A DNA stretch of 64,000 nt from Rhodoferax sp. (GTDB lineage: Bacteria; Pseudomonadota; Gammaproteobacteria; Burkholderiales; Burkholderiaceae_C): contig NZ_JAQTWL010000006.1 of NCBI RefSeq assembly GCF_028689295.1, positions 102,341 to 166,340 of the forward strand, in the 5' to 3' direction. Position 1 is the first letter of the stretch. The number at the start of each line of letters is the position of its first letter. Positions 7,725 to 16,748 of the stretch are shown one piece after another. The notes under the pieces were generated by a model. It made no database searches. It saw nothing but the letters and a program-made list of their open reading frames with translations, and was not told the DNA's origin. Made by a program: the position numbers and the translations under genes.

Positions 7725-9373
7725 GCGTGCTCCACCTTGCCATGCCGCTTGAGCTCCCGGACTTCCTTACTGTCCTTGATTTCCTTGGCGAAGGTGACGC
7801 AGGAGCGCCGCGCGATGATGACCGACAGACCGGTGTAAGCCAGTTCCTCGCGGATGGTCTCCATGGTGTGGTGCTTTTTGTGCGGCGACGGCACCACGAT
7901 GCGAATGTGCTCGCGCGCCACCCCCAGACCAGCGACCAGGTTGATGACGTCTTCGTCGGTGGCCGCAGAAGGCTGGCCGCCCGTCATGGCGATGATGCTG
8001 TTGTCCAGAATGAACACCTTGATGTTGGTGTTGTCGCGCGCCGCGTCCAGCAGCGGAGCCAACCCGGAGTGGGTAAAGGTGCCGTCGCCAATCACGCACA
8101 GGGCCTGCTTCATGCCGGCATGCACCACACCAATCGCCATGCCAATGGAGGCGCCCATGCACAAGCACGAGTGGATGCCTTTGAGCGGCCCCACGGCGCC
8201 CAGGGTGTAGCAGCCAATGTCGCCCATGACCCGCAGGTCGGGGTTGAATTCGGCAATCACCTCGTTAATGGCGAGGTAGGAGTCGGTGTGCGGACACTTG
8301 TCACACAGGCTTGGCGGCCGCCCAACCAGCACTTCAGTCAAACCGGCAATCTGCAACGAAGCGCTCACTGGCAGGCCAAAGCAGCGCTTGATGGCGTCTT
8401 GCGACATCTCGCCCATGCGCGGCAGATCACCGGTGAGCTTGCCGCGAATCGGCCGCTCACGCATCAGCCCCAAGGCCGTTACATAACGCTCGATGAACGG
8501 GTAGCCTTCTTCGACGATCCAGACCTCGCTGGAGGCATCGAGCAACTGGCGGATTTTCTTGACCGGCAAGGGGTAACAGCCGATGCGCAACAGGTTGTAG
8601 CTTTGCAGCGTATCCCCCAGGGCCTCTTGCAGGTAATTGCACGCCAGGCCGCTCACCAAAATGCCGGGACGATCCTTGCCAGTGATCGCCAGCGCATTCA
8701 CCGGGTGGGCCTCCGAGTACGCCTGCAGTGCAGTTTGCTTGTCGATCAGCTTGCCATAAGCGCGCCGGGCGTTGGCGGGCAGCAGGATGAAACGACTTGG
8801 GTCGGTTACAAAGTTGGCCACATTTTGCTCGCGCGGCGCGGCCAGCCTGACCCTGGCGCGGCTGTGAGCCAGGCGGGTGACCAAGCGCAGCAGCACGGGC
8901 ACCTGCAGGGCTTCAGACAACTCGAACGCCTCACGGGTAAAGTCGTAACACTGCTGCTGGTCTGCCGGTTCCAGGCAGGGCACCATGGCAAAGTCGGCAA
9001 AGTAGCGCGAATCCTGCTCGTTTTGCGAGCTGTGCATGCCAGGATCGTCAGCCACCACCACCACCAGGCCGCCGTGCGCGCCTGACACCGCCACGTTCAT
9101 GAACGGATCGGCAGCCACATTGAGCCCGACGTGTTTCATCGACACCAGCACACGCCGCCCGGCATAGGACACACCCACCGCTTCTTCAAGCGCTACTTTT
9201 TCGTTGGTGGACCACATGCCGCGCACGCTCAAGCTGTGCTTTTTGGCGTGCTCCTCAATGGTCTGGTAGATCTCGGTGGAAGGGGTTCCGGGGTAGGCAA
9301 AGGCCGCGCTGATGCCGGCATCGATGGCCCCGCGCGCCACCGCCTCGACGCCCAGCAAAATGACTTCAGACAT
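7721..9373 (-). CDS. iorA: Indolepyruvate oxidoreductase alpha subunit, no C-terminal ferredoxin domain
   Basis: A 550-residue TPP-binding subunit. The N-terminal half carries the pyruvate-oxidoreductase-like domain (AYPGTPSTE, then GLNVAADPFMN). The C-terminal half carries the TPP site GDGTF at about residue 425 with a following DNS. A CDKCPH cysteine pair lies near residue 360. Classical archaeal IorA ends in an 8Fe ferredoxin domain; here the chain stops after about 25 basic residues with no such cysteine clusters. Electrons must therefore leave by another route or partner. Together with IorB, PaaK and an ABC importer it suggests arylpyruvate or arylacetate catabolism. A sound ribosome-binding site (AGGAG) precedes the ATG. 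Confidence 0.87.
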   Translation of the reverse strand: MSEVILLGVEAVARGAIDAGISAAFAYPGTPSTEIYQTIEEHAKKHSLSVRGMWSTNEKVALEEAVGVSYAGRRVLVSMKHVGLNVAADPFMNVAVSGAHGGLVVVVADDPGMHSSQNEQDSRYFADFAMVPCLEPADQQQCYDFTREAFELSEALQVPVLLRLVTRLAHSRARVRLAAPREQNVANFVTDPSRFILLPANARRAYGKLIDKQTALQAYSEAHPVNALAITGKDRPGILVSGLACNYLQEALGDTLQSYNLLRIGCYPLPVKKIRQLLDASSEVWIVEEGYPFIERYVTALGLMRERPIRGKLTGDLPRMGEMSQDAIKRCFGLPVSASLQIAGLTEVLVGRPPSLCDKCPHTDSYLAINEVIAEFNPDLRVMGDIGCYTLGAVGPLKGIHSCLCMGASIGMAIGVVHAGMKQALCVIGDGTFTHSGLAPLLDAARDNTNIKVFILDNSIIAMTGGQPSAATDEDVINLVAGLGVAREHIRIVVPSPHKKHHTMETIREELAYTGLSVIIARRSCVTFAKEIKDSKEVRELKRHGKVEHA

Positions 9374-9400
9374 AACTTCTCCTGTGGGACATCGGGCCGC

Positions 9401-10546
9401 TTATTGCACCAGCGACCAGTCGCCGTTCTTGATTTCAAGCAGGTTAAAGGCAGACAGATCAAGGCCCATGTGGTCGGTGGCCGACATGTTGACCACGCCG
9501 CCGGTCCCAATGAAGCCCTTGGTGGCCTCGATGGCGTCACGGACCTTGGCTTTGTCAGTGCCACCAGCGCGCTGGATGGCATCCACGGCCATCATCAGAC
9601 CGTCATAAGCGTGGCCACCAAAAGTGGACACATCGGTTTTCCACTTTTCGTTGAATGCTTTTTTGTAGCCTGTGACCACCGGTTTTTGTGGGTCTTTGGC
9701 AGCCAATTTATCAGCAATCAACAGCGATGCGGCGGGCAGGCGGACACCTTCGGCGGCAACGCCGGCGAGTTTGATGAATTCTTCAGAAGCGACACCGTGC
9801 GACTGGTACAGCGGCAGCGTCATGCCAAGCTGCTTGTAGTTTTTTGTGACAATGGCTGGCCCCTGGCCCAGGCCAAAAACAAATACCGCCTGCACGCCGG
9901 CGGTGTTGCGGATTTTGGTCAATTGCGGGCTGGTGTCGGTGTCTTTGGGGCCGTAGGTTTCACTGGCCACCAGGGTAATGCCGTACTTTGCAGCCACGGC
10001 TTCGGTTTCCTTTTTGCCGGATTGGCCAAATCCGCTGGTCTCTGACAACAGGGCGACCTTGGTCAGGCCACGTTTCTTGAGGTCATCAAACACCTTTTCG
10101 GCCGCCATGCGGTCGGTATGCGGCGTCTTGAACACCCACTTTTTGACAGGCTCGATGATCACCACGGCACCGGCCAGCGAGATAAAGGGAATGTTGGCTT
10201 TTTCGACCAGCGACACCATCGACATGGTGGCACCGGTGGTGGTGCCACCCACAATCAGATCCACCTTGTCGTCGTCGATCAGGCGCTTGGCAAAGCCGTT
10301 GGCTTTGCCGGCGTCACTGCCGTCATCGTAGTGAATCAACTGCAATGGGCGGCCCAGAACGCCGCCTTTCTTGTTAATGTCTTCGACGTACATCTGCAGG
10401 GTCTTGATCTCCGGATCGCCCAGAAAGGCGGCCGGGCCGGTGATCGACAGGACCGAGCCAATCTTGATGGGCTCAGCGGCAAAAGAAGTCAGCGTGCCAA
10501 GCGCCAAAGCGGCACCAGCGAGCAGTTTTTTCATCGGGAATTTCAT
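9401..10546 (-). CDS. livJ: ABC transporter substrate-binding protein (LivJ-like)
   Basis: A 381-residue periplasmic binding protein of the branched-chain amino acid/amide type (type I fold). A cleavable signal peptide (MKFPMKKLLAGAALALGTLTSFAA) is followed by PIKIGSVLSITGPAAFLGD, the usual start of the mature domain. The ATG is supported by AAGGAG. It captures the ligand for the LivHMGF-type importer encoded upstream in the same operon. The neighbours paaK, paaI and iorAB suggest an aromatic acid or aromatic amino acid ligand rather than leucine, as in related aromatic-degradation clusters. That substrate assignment is inference. Confidence 0.88.
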   Translation of the reverse strand: MKFPMKKLLAGAALALGTLTSFAAEPIKIGSVLSITGPAAFLGDPEIKTLQMYVEDINKKGGVLGRPLQLIHYDDGSDAGKANGFAKRLIDDDKVDLIVGGTTTGATMSMVSLVEKANIPFISLAGAVVIIEPVKKWVFKTPHTDRMAAEKVFDDLKKRGLTKVALLSETSGFGQSGKKETEAVAAKYGITLVASETYGPKDTDTSPQLTKIRNTAGVQAVFVFGLGQGPAIVTKNYKQLGMTLPLYQSHGVASEEFIKLAGVAAEGVRLPAASLLIADKLAAKDPQKPVVTGYKKAFNEKWKTDVSTFGGHAYDGLMMAVDAIQRAGGTDKAKVRDAIEATKGFIGTGGVVNMSATDHMGLDLSAFNLLEIKNGDWSLVQ

Positions 10547-10586
10547 GGTTGCGTCTCCTTAGTAGTTAAAAAAATCAGTTCCATCT

Positions 10587-11912
10587 TCAAATCAGTTTGG
10601 GTCGCTCATCAAACAGGCGCCGCGCCTTGCCCGCCAGGGTGCGCGGTATCGAATCGAATTTCAGCACCGTGATCCGGGTGGATATGCCAATGTTGGTCTT
10701 GATGTGATGCTGCAACTCCTTGCCAATGGCAAGCTGCTCGGACGCTGTGAGTTTGTCCGATACGTCGCGCTGCAACTCGCAGCGCACTTCCACCTGGTCC
10801 AGGTGCCCGTCGCGGCTGAGCACAATCTGGTAATTGCCTGAGAGCCGCTTGTCGCGCATGATCTGCTCTTCAATTTGCGTCGGGAATACATTGACCCCGC
10901 GAATGATCAGCATGTCATCAGAGCGCCCGGTCAAGCGGTCGATGCGCCTGAAGCTGCGCGACGTGGGGGGCAGCAAGCGGGTCAGGTCGCGCGTGCGGTA
11001 GCGAATCACCGGCATGGCTTGTTTGGTCAGCGAGGTAAACACCAGCTCGCCCGGCTCGCCCTCGGGAACCACTTCACCGGTTTCCGGGTTGATGATTTCC
11101 GGGTAAAAGTGGTCTTCCCAGATGACCGGGCCGTCTTTTGACTCGATGCACTCGCAGGCCACACCCGGGCCGATCACTTCGGTCAGACCGTAAATGTCGA
11201 TGGCATCGAGGCCGAGCTTTTTCTCGATCTCGGCGCGCATGCCCTCACCCCAAGGCTCGGCGCCAAAAAAGCCAAGGCGCAGGGAAATGTCCTGGGGCGC
11301 AATGCCAAGACGCTCAAACTCTTCGGCCAGCACCAGCGAATAGGACGGCGTGGCCATCAGGATGTCGGGTTTGAAATCCTGAATCAGCTGCACCTGCTTC
11401 TCGGTCTGCCCGCCCGACATGGGCACCACCATGCAGCCCATTTTTTCAGCGCCATAGTGGGCACCCAGCCCGCCGGTAAACAAACCGTAGCCATAGGCAA
11501 TATGGCAAATGTCACCTGCGCGGCCGCCGCCGGCACGCATTGATCGCACCATCAGTTGCGCCCAGGTGTCAATGTCTTGCTGGGTGTAGCCGACCACAAT
11601 GGGCTTGCCCGTGGTGCCGGAAGACGCATGCACCCGCACCACCTGGTTGCGCGGCACGGCAAACAGGCCAAACGGATAGTTGTCTCGCAAATCGAGTTTG
11701 GTTGTGAACGGAAATCTGGCCAGATCGGCCAGTGTTTTCAGGTCGTCCGGGTGCACGCCCTTGGCATCGCATTTGGCTTTGAAATGCGCCACATGGTCAT
11801 AGGTGTGTCTGAGCGACCATTGGAGACGCTGCAGCTGCAATGCTGAAATTTCGTCGCGACTGGCGATCTCGATCGGATCAATATCGCTGGACATTGGCTG
11901 CTTGTCTGTCAT
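10587..11912 (-). CDS. paaK: Phenylacetate-CoA ligase
   Basis: A 441-residue AMP-forming CoA ligase of the PaaK family. Visible features include the P-loop-like ASSGTTGKPIVVGYT (about residue 95), FFGAEPWGEGMR, YGLTEVIGPGVA and the C-terminal hinge region TGRSDDMLIIRGVNVFPTQ. Length fits the family (about 430-440). It activates phenylacetate or a hydroxyphenylacetate to its CoA thioester in the cytoplasm. It sits between paaI and livJ with short gaps (15 and 40 bp), consistent with one transcript. The iorAB genes downstream make arylacetyl-CoA directly, so the two routes may serve arylacetates and arylpyruvates respectively. Confidence 0.93.
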   Translation of the reverse strand: MTDKQPMSSDIDPIEIASRDEISALQLQRLQWSLRHTYDHVAHFKAKCDAKGVHPDDLKTLADLARFPFTTKLDLRDNYPFGLFAVPRNQVVRVHASSGTTGKPIVVGYTQQDIDTWAQLMVRSMRAGGGRAGDICHIAYGYGLFTGGLGAHYGAEKMGCMVVPMSGGQTEKQVQLIQDFKPDILMATPSYSLVLAEEFERLGIAPQDISLRLGFFGAEPWGEGMRAEIEKKLGLDAIDIYGLTEVIGPGVACECIESKDGPVIWEDHFYPEIINPETGEVVPEGEPGELVFTSLTKQAMPVIRYRTRDLTRLLPPTSRSFRRIDRLTGRSDDMLIIRGVNVFPTQIEEQIMRDKRLSGNYQIVLSRDGHLDQVEVRCELQRDVSDKLTASEQLAIGKELQHHIKTNIGISTRITVLKFDSIPRTLAGKARRLFDERPKLI

Positions 11913-11927
11913 ATTGCGCTTTCCGCC

Positions 11928-12398
11928 TTATTGTGATGGGACCTGCGCGGCCTGCTCCAACTCAGCCATCACTTCCCCGTTGATACGGTAACTCTTGCCT
12001 CGAAACAAGGCCACGATTTTGCCACCACGCACCCGCACGGTCACGTCATAGACCCCGGTGCGACCAGATCTTGATCGCTCCACAGCCTCGGCTTCAAGCA
12101 TATCGCCTTCTTTGGCGGGTGCCAAAAAGTCGATGTGGCACGCCGATGCCACGGTGTTGTGGTTGTAGCTGTTGCAGGCATAGGCAAAGGCCGTGTCAGC
12201 CAGCGTAAACATCAGGCCGCCATGGCAAATGTGATGGCCATTGACCATGTCTGCGCGCACCGGCATCGACACCAGCGCACTGCCTGCCGAGATGCTCTGC
12301 AGCGTCATGCCCAACGCCTGCACGGTCTGGTCGCGCTGCCACATGGCGGCAGCCACCGCTTCGGCAAGCTTCTGCGCATGGGGGTGTTGTTGTTTCAT
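11928..12398 (-). CDS. paaI: PaaI-type acyl-CoA thioesterase
   Basis: A 156-residue hotdog-fold thioesterase. I used the ATG at 12398; an upstream TTG would add six residues touching the livF stop. The family signature NGHHICHGGLMFTLADTAFA is present, with the catalytic HGG and an Asp in the following helix. PaaI hydrolyses hydroxylated phenylacetyl-CoA or dead-end CoA esters, freeing trapped CoA in the phenylacetate pathway. It lies directly before paaK on the same transcript. None of the ring epoxidase genes paaABCDE are in the window. Confidence 0.88.
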   Translation of the reverse strand: MKQQHPHAQKLAEAVAAAMWQRDQTVQALGMTLQSISAGSALVSMPVRADMVNGHHICHGGLMFTLADTAFAYACNSYNHNTVASACHIDFLAPAKEGDMLEAEAVERSRSGRTGVYDVTVRVRGGKIVALFRGKSYRINGEVMAELEQAAQVPSQ

Positions 12399-12416
12399 TA
12401 GATTTCTCGCTGTCAA

Positions 12417-13733
12417 TCACATGCCCAGATAGGCCGCTCGCACCTGGTCATTGCGCACCAGCTCGTTGCCGCTACCGGTCAGGATCACACAGCCGGTCTC
12501 GAGCACATAGCCACGGTCGGAAATGTCAAGGGCGGCCAGGGCGTTTTGTTCAACCAGCAGAATCGTGATGCCCTGGCTTTTCAGCGTCTTGATCACAGCG
12601 AACACCTCTTGCACCAGCAGCGGAGCCAGGCCCATCGATGGTTCGTCGAGCAGCAGCAGGCGCGGGCGGCCCATCAAGGCACGGCCGATGGCCAGCATTT
12701 GCTGTTGCCCGCCCGACAAGGTGCCCGCCGGTTGGTGGCGTTTTTCCTTGAGGATCGGGAACATGGTGAATATCTTTTCCATGTCGCCCGCCACCTGGTG
12801 TCGGGGTTGCGTATAGGCGCCCAGACGCAGGTTGTCCTCGATCGACAAGGGGCCAAACACCTGGCGCCCTTCGGGGCTTTGGCAAATGCCGCGACGCATT
12901 CGCTTGTCCGGGCGCAGCCTGCTGATGTCTTCACCATCAAAAAAAATGCTGCCGGCACTCATGGGCTGTACACCCGAGAGCGTTCGCAATAAAGTGGTTT
13001 TACCAGCCCCGTTGGCGCCCACCAGCGCCACGGTTTCGCCGCGGCGCACTTCGATGCTGATGCCTTTGAGCGCCTTGATGCGGCCGTAGCAGGATTCCAG
13101 GCCCTGCACCCGAAGCAAAACTTCGGCCTGTGCCGGGCTTGCGCCGCCTGGCAAATGGCCTACACTTTTGCCGCCCAGTCCGAGAGATTCGGGTGCCACG
13201 CTGACGATGCGGTGGTACAGCTCACGAAACCCGGCCTGCGCGGCATCGCCAAATAGCGGGTGAACGGGATCATGAAAGGCGCGGTTGATTTCAACCCAAT
13301 CCTCTTTCAGCAGGGTCTTGTGCGCCAGTGGCAGCAACTGTTTTTCTTCAGTCAGAATGTGCGACTTCAAATCGGCCGTGAAGTGGCGCAGTTGTGTGGC
13401 CAGTGCTGGCCCTGACATCTCCCCTGCCGCCACCGCTGCCATGGCGGCTCGCAAGGCCCGATGCCTGCTGCCGCTGTCCCGGTGATCCTGCTCCAGACGA
13501 TCGAGCGTGGTGGCAACTTCAGGGCTGCGCAAGCGCAGATAGTGAAACAAAAAGCCATCTTCTTTCGGATAGTGCAAGCGCTCCTCGAACTGCACGATGT
13601 AGTCCAGCGCCGCGCTCAAAAAATTTGGGTCGAGCGCGACACCGGCTTCAAGTTCAACAGCCAATTGGTCCACCGTGGTGGCCATGCGCCACAGGCTGTT
13701 GTGGTCTTCGCTGATGATGCGCAGTGCGTCCAT
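12417..13733 (-). CDS. Hemerythrin-like domain fused to LivF-type ABC ATPase
   Basis: A 438-residue two-domain protein. Residues 1-145 are a hemerythrin-like (HHE) four-helix domain with a full set of candidate iron ligands: H11, H54 and E58 (HYPKE), H84, and H125 and E129 (HILTE). A linker (about 146-204) leads to a complete LivF-type ATPase. That part has Walker A GANGAGKTT at 239-247, signature LSGGQQQ and Walker B LLLLDEPSMG, and ends in an AAYLGM tail. The junction is continuous, with no stop or frameshift. LivF in other bacteria is about 235 residues without the extra domain. An oxygen- or redox-sensing control on the importer is inferred. It follows livG by 12 bp. Confidence 0.92.
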   Translation of the reverse strand: MDALRIISEDHNSLWRMATTVDQLAVELEAGVALDPNFLSAALDYIVQFEERLHYPKEDGFLFHYLRLRSPEVATTLDRLEQDHRDSGSRHRALRAAMAAVAAGEMSGPALATQLRHFTADLKSHILTEEKQLLPLAHKTLLKEDWVEINRAFHDPVHPLFGDAAQAGFRELYHRIVSVAPESLGLGGKSVGHLPGGASPAQAEVLLRVQGLESCYGRIKALKGISIEVRRGETVALVGANGAGKTTLLRTLSGVQPMSAGSIFFDGEDISRLRPDKRMRRGICQSPEGRQVFGPLSIEDNLRLGAYTQPRHQVAGDMEKIFTMFPILKEKRHQPAGTLSGGQQQMLAIGRALMGRPRLLLLDEPSMGLAPLLVQEVFAVIKTLKSQGITILLVEQNALAALDISDRGYVLETGCVILTGSGNELVRNDQVRAAYLGM

Positions 13734-13745
13734 GGTGCTTGTCGT

Positions 13746-14507
13746 TCAGGCGTGCGCACCCAGATAGGCGGCAATCACGTCCGGGTTGTTGCGCACCTCG
13801 ATGCAACTGCCCTCGGCCAGCTTTTTGCCATAGTCCAGCACCAATATGCGGTCTGATAGATTCATCACCATCTTCATGTCATGCTCCACCAGCACTACCG
13901 TGATACCCGAATCGGCCACCCTGCGCACCAGAGCATCCACGTCCTGGGTTTCCCTGGTATTGAGCCCGGCGGCGGGTTCGTCGAGAAAAATCAGGCGCGG
14001 CTTCATGGCCAGGGCGCGGGCAATTTCCAGGCGCTTGAGTGCGCCATAGGGCATGCTGTCGGCACGGGCTTGCAAGTAGTCCTGCAGGCCAACAAAGCGC
14101 ATCAGTTCTGTCGCCTCTTGCCGCAGTTCATGGTCGCGCGTCCGGATGGATGGCCAGCGCAAGGCTGCCTTGAACAAATTGCGATCGAGCCGCAGATGCG
14201 CACCCACCATCACGTTCTCGATGGCGCTCATGTTCATGCAGATTTGCAGGTTTTGAAAGGTCCGGGCCACACCGCGCTGCGCCAGTTCGTTGGGCGTTTT
14301 TCCGCCGATGGATTCACCGTCGAGTTTGATCGTGCCGCTGGTCGGGGTGTAGATGCCGGTGATCAGGTTAAACAAGGTGGTTTTGCCTGCGCCATTGGGG
14401 CCAATGACGGCATAAACGATGCCTGCGTCAATGGCGAAACTCACATTTTGTACCGCCTTGACACCGCCAAAATGAATCGATAGCTGGTTCACTTCAAGCA
14501 GCGCCAT
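13746..14507 (-). CDS. livG: ABC transporter ATP-binding protein LivG
   Basis: A 253-residue ATPase of the branched-chain amino acid uptake family. Walker A GPNGAGKTT lies near residue 36, and Walker B is LIFLDEPAAGLN. The signature position reads YGALKRLEIARALA, the family's usual divergence from LSGGQ. The ABC H-loop histidine (VLVEHDMK) is present. It pairs with the hemerythrin-LivF fusion to drive the LivHM permease. The gap to livM is two bases, showing tight coupling. No unusual features apart from its partner. Confidence 0.92.
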   Translation of the reverse strand: MALLEVNQLSIHFGGVKAVQNVSFAIDAGIVYAVIGPNGAGKTTLFNLITGIYTPTSGTIKLDGESIGGKTPNELAQRGVARTFQNLQICMNMSAIENVMVGAHLRLDRNLFKAALRWPSIRTRDHELRQEATELMRFVGLQDYLQARADSMPYGALKRLEIARALAMKPRLIFLDEPAAGLNTRETQDVDALVRRVADSGITVVLVEHDMKMVMNLSDRILVLDYGKKLAEGSCIEVRNNPDVIAAYLGAHA

Positions 14508-14509
14508 GC

Positions 14510-15442
14510 CTATTCACCCCTCACGAACTTGGCCGCCAGGGTCGGCACCAAGCCTTTGGGCAGAAAGATCATGCACAGCATCAGGATGGTGCCAAACGCC
14601 ACCGTTTCCCAACCCTCAAAAGACGTGAGTGTCTGCGGCAGGGCGGTCAGCAAAACGGCGCCCACCACCGAGCCATAGACTGACGCCATACCGCCAATCA
14701 CCACCATGGTGACCAGTTCAAGGGAGTGAAAAAAATCTGCCAGATTAGGTGTCACAAAACCCACGTAATGGGCGGTGACGCTGCCCATGATGCTGGCAAT
14801 CACAGCCGAGACCACAAAAATGGCGACTTTGTAGCGCACCACATCGACCCCAACCACCTGCGAGGCCACTTCAGAGCCATGCAAGGCCCGCAAGGCACGT
14901 CCAAACGGCGAATCGATCAGGTTCAGCGAAGCCCAGATGGCCAGCGACAACAACAAGGCAGTCAGCCAATACCAGAGCTTGTCGCCTGACAATTCATAAC
15001 CCAGCAGCGCCATGGCTGGCACCGGCATACCGTCAGGGCCACCGGTCAGGCCCGCCTCATTGCGCACCACAATATTGATGATGATGCCCAATCCCAGCGT
15101 GGCCATGGCCAGGTAATGTCCCCTGAGCTTGAAAATGGGCCGCGCCAGCACGGCGGCCAGCAGCCCTGCGCCCACTGCGCCTGCCACCATGGCCAGCAGC
15201 GGATGCCAGCCAAAGTGCGTCGGCAACACTGCAGAAGCATAAGCGCCAATGCCCAAAAACCCTGCGTGCCCCAAACTGATCTGCCCGGCAAAACCGATCA
15301 GAAGATTCAGGCTCAGCACAATCACCGCGTTGATCGCCATGCGAATTGCCAGGTCCATGTAGAAACTGTTGGGCAGCACAAAAGGCAACACCAGCAGAAC
15401 CGCCATGATGAGGTACAGACCGATAAAAGCTGGGTTGCGCAT
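14510..15442 (-). CDS. livM: ABC transporter permease LivM
   Basis: A 310-residue inner-membrane permease with about eight to nine hydrophobic helices. The family segment LLIGFAGQISLGHAGFLGIGAY lies near residue 45, and a conserved cytoplasmic loop (SPFGRALRALHGSEVASQVVGVD) contacts the ATPase. It forms the translocation channel with LivH. Two-base gaps separate it from livH and livG. The family call is firm; the transported ligand is inferred from the operon to be aromatic. Confidence 0.92.
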   Translation of the reverse strand: MRNPAFIGLYLIMAVLLVLPFVLPNSFYMDLAIRMAINAVIVLSLNLLIGFAGQISLGHAGFLGIGAYASAVLPTHFGWHPLLAMVAGAVGAGLLAAVLARPIFKLRGHYLAMATLGLGIIINIVVRNEAGLTGGPDGMPVPAMALLGYELSGDKLWYWLTALLLSLAIWASLNLIDSPFGRALRALHGSEVASQVVGVDVVRYKVAIFVVSAVIASIMGSVTAHYVGFVTPNLADFFHSLELVTMVVIGGMASVYGSVVGAVLLTALPQTLTSFEGWETVAFGTILMLCMIFLPKGLVPTLAAKFVRGE

Positions 15443-15444
15443 AG

Positions 15445-16320
15445 TCAGACCCGGTCGGTCAATTTGCCGCCAAACAAGCCACGTGGTTTGAAAAACAGCA
15501 TCAACAAAATCAACACAAACGGAATCGCATCCTTGTAGGATGACGAGATGTAGCCAGCGCCCATGGCTTCCAGAATACCCACCAGCAATCCGCCCAGTAC
15601 GGCGCCCAGTCCATTGCCCAAACCACCCACCACGGCTGCCACAAAACCCTTGAGCCCCAGCATCACACCCACATCGTACGAGGTCAGCGTGATCGGTGCG
15701 ACCAGAATGCCACCCAAGGCTCCGAGCGCAGCAGAAAGCGCAAAGCTCATGAAGAGAACCCAGTTGGTGTTGATGCCCACCAACTCGGCTGCAAGGCGGT
15801 TATGCGATGTGGCCAGCATCGCCTTGCCATGCAGGGTTCGATTGAAAAAATACCATAAGCCAAGCACGACCAGCGCTGTCACCCCCAGCACCCAAAGGCT
15901 TTGCGGCATCAGCGTGGCACCCAGAATCTGCAGCGGTTCATCACCCGAAAACGCCGGCAGGCTGTGTGTCGCCTTGCCCAACCAGACCTGGATCAACCCC
16001 CGGATCACCAGGGAGGCGCCAATCGTGATGATGATCAGCGTCACCGACTCTGCGCCCTTGACGGGTTCAATCGCCAACTTTTCAAGCACCACGCCCACCA
16101 GGGCAGGCAATACTATCGCCAATAGCAAGGCGAATGGCAGTGGCAGTCCGGACTGGGAAAAATACACCGCCAACATGCCGCCCAGCATGATGAATTCTCC
16201 CTGAGCAAAGTTAATGACATTGCTGGCGTTGTAGATCAGCGTGAAACCCAATGCGGCCAGAGCATAAGTCGCCCCAACCGTGATGCCGGAGAACAGGAAC
16301 TGTAGAAACTGGGCCAGCAT
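15445..16320 (-). CDS. livH: ABC transporter permease LivH
   Basis: A 291-residue permease, the first gene of the nine-gene operon. The family's N-terminal GITVGATYALAALGFTLIYNASNVINFAQGE region and the later glycine-rich VVGGLGNGLGAVLGGLLVGILE are visible, with about eight membrane helices. It pairs with LivM. The 163 bp upstream carry an FNR/FixK-like half-palindrome at 16442-16455. This is the only substantial gap before the operon, so the promoter most likely lies there. Confidence 0.92.
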   Translation of the reverse strand: MLAQFLQFLFSGITVGATYALAALGFTLIYNASNVINFAQGEFIMLGGMLAVYFSQSGLPLPFALLLAIVLPALVGVVLEKLAIEPVKGAESVTLIIITIGASLVIRGLIQVWLGKATHSLPAFSGDEPLQILGATLMPQSLWVLGVTALVVLGLWYFFNRTLHGKAMLATSHNRLAAELVGINTNWVLFMSFALSAALGALGGILVAPITLTSYDVGVMLGLKGFVAAVVGGLGNGLGAVLGGLLVGILEAMGAGYISSSYKDAIPFVLILLMLFFKPRGLFGGKLTDRV

Positions 16321-16441
16321 GAGACGCCCAGCTATCCGGGAAATAATGAATGATTGATTGATTCCACGCTAAAACTTTGGCTTTAAGCGCTCGCATGATA
16401 AGCGTTTTAAGCTACAAATTCAGTACTGAAATCGGGGTTGT

Positions 16442-16455
16442 TTGATCTGGGTCAT
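16442..16455. promoter_or_regulatory. FNR/FixK-like site upstream of livH operon
   Basis: TTGATctggGTCAT lies 122 bp upstream of the livH start. It matches the TTGAT-N4-GTCAA type in nine of ten positions. The only other gene here is minE, whose stop lies to the right, so the site can only control the leftward operon. Function is inferred from the match and position. Confidence 0.4.
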
Positions 16456-16483
16456 TCAAAACTGCCCATGGAACTTTCCCGGT

Positions 16484-16744
16484 TCAGCGCGCGTCTGGCA
16501 ACTCGATCTTGACTTCCAGCACTTCCAGATTGTCCTGTCGCTCCAGGTTGACTTTGATATCGTCAGGATTGATCTTGATGTACTTGCTGATGACCGCAAT
16601 CAATTCGCGTTGCAGGTCAGGCAGGTAATCCGGGGTGGCAGGACTGCGGCCATTGCGCTCATGCGCCAGGATGATCTGCAGGCGTTCCTTGGCAAGGCTG
16701 GCGGTTTTCTTTTTCTCGCCCAGAAAAAATGAGAAAAAAGACAT
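16484..16744 (-). CDS. minE: Cell division topological specificity factor MinE
   Basis: An 86-residue protein with the MinE pattern. An N-terminal amphipathic and contact region ([30 protein letters not shown]) is followed by the topological specificity domain ending [11 protein letters not shown]. MinE stimulates MinD ATPase at the membrane, so that MinCD oscillates and septation stays at midcell. It follows minD by four bases and is last of the minCDE operon. Length matches the family (about 85-90). Confidence 0.94.
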   Translation of the reverse strand: MSFFSFFLGEKKKTASLAKERLQIILAHERNGRSPATPDYLPDLQRELIAVISKYIKINPDDIKVNLERQDNLEVLEVKIELPDAR

Positions 16745-16748
16745 GACG

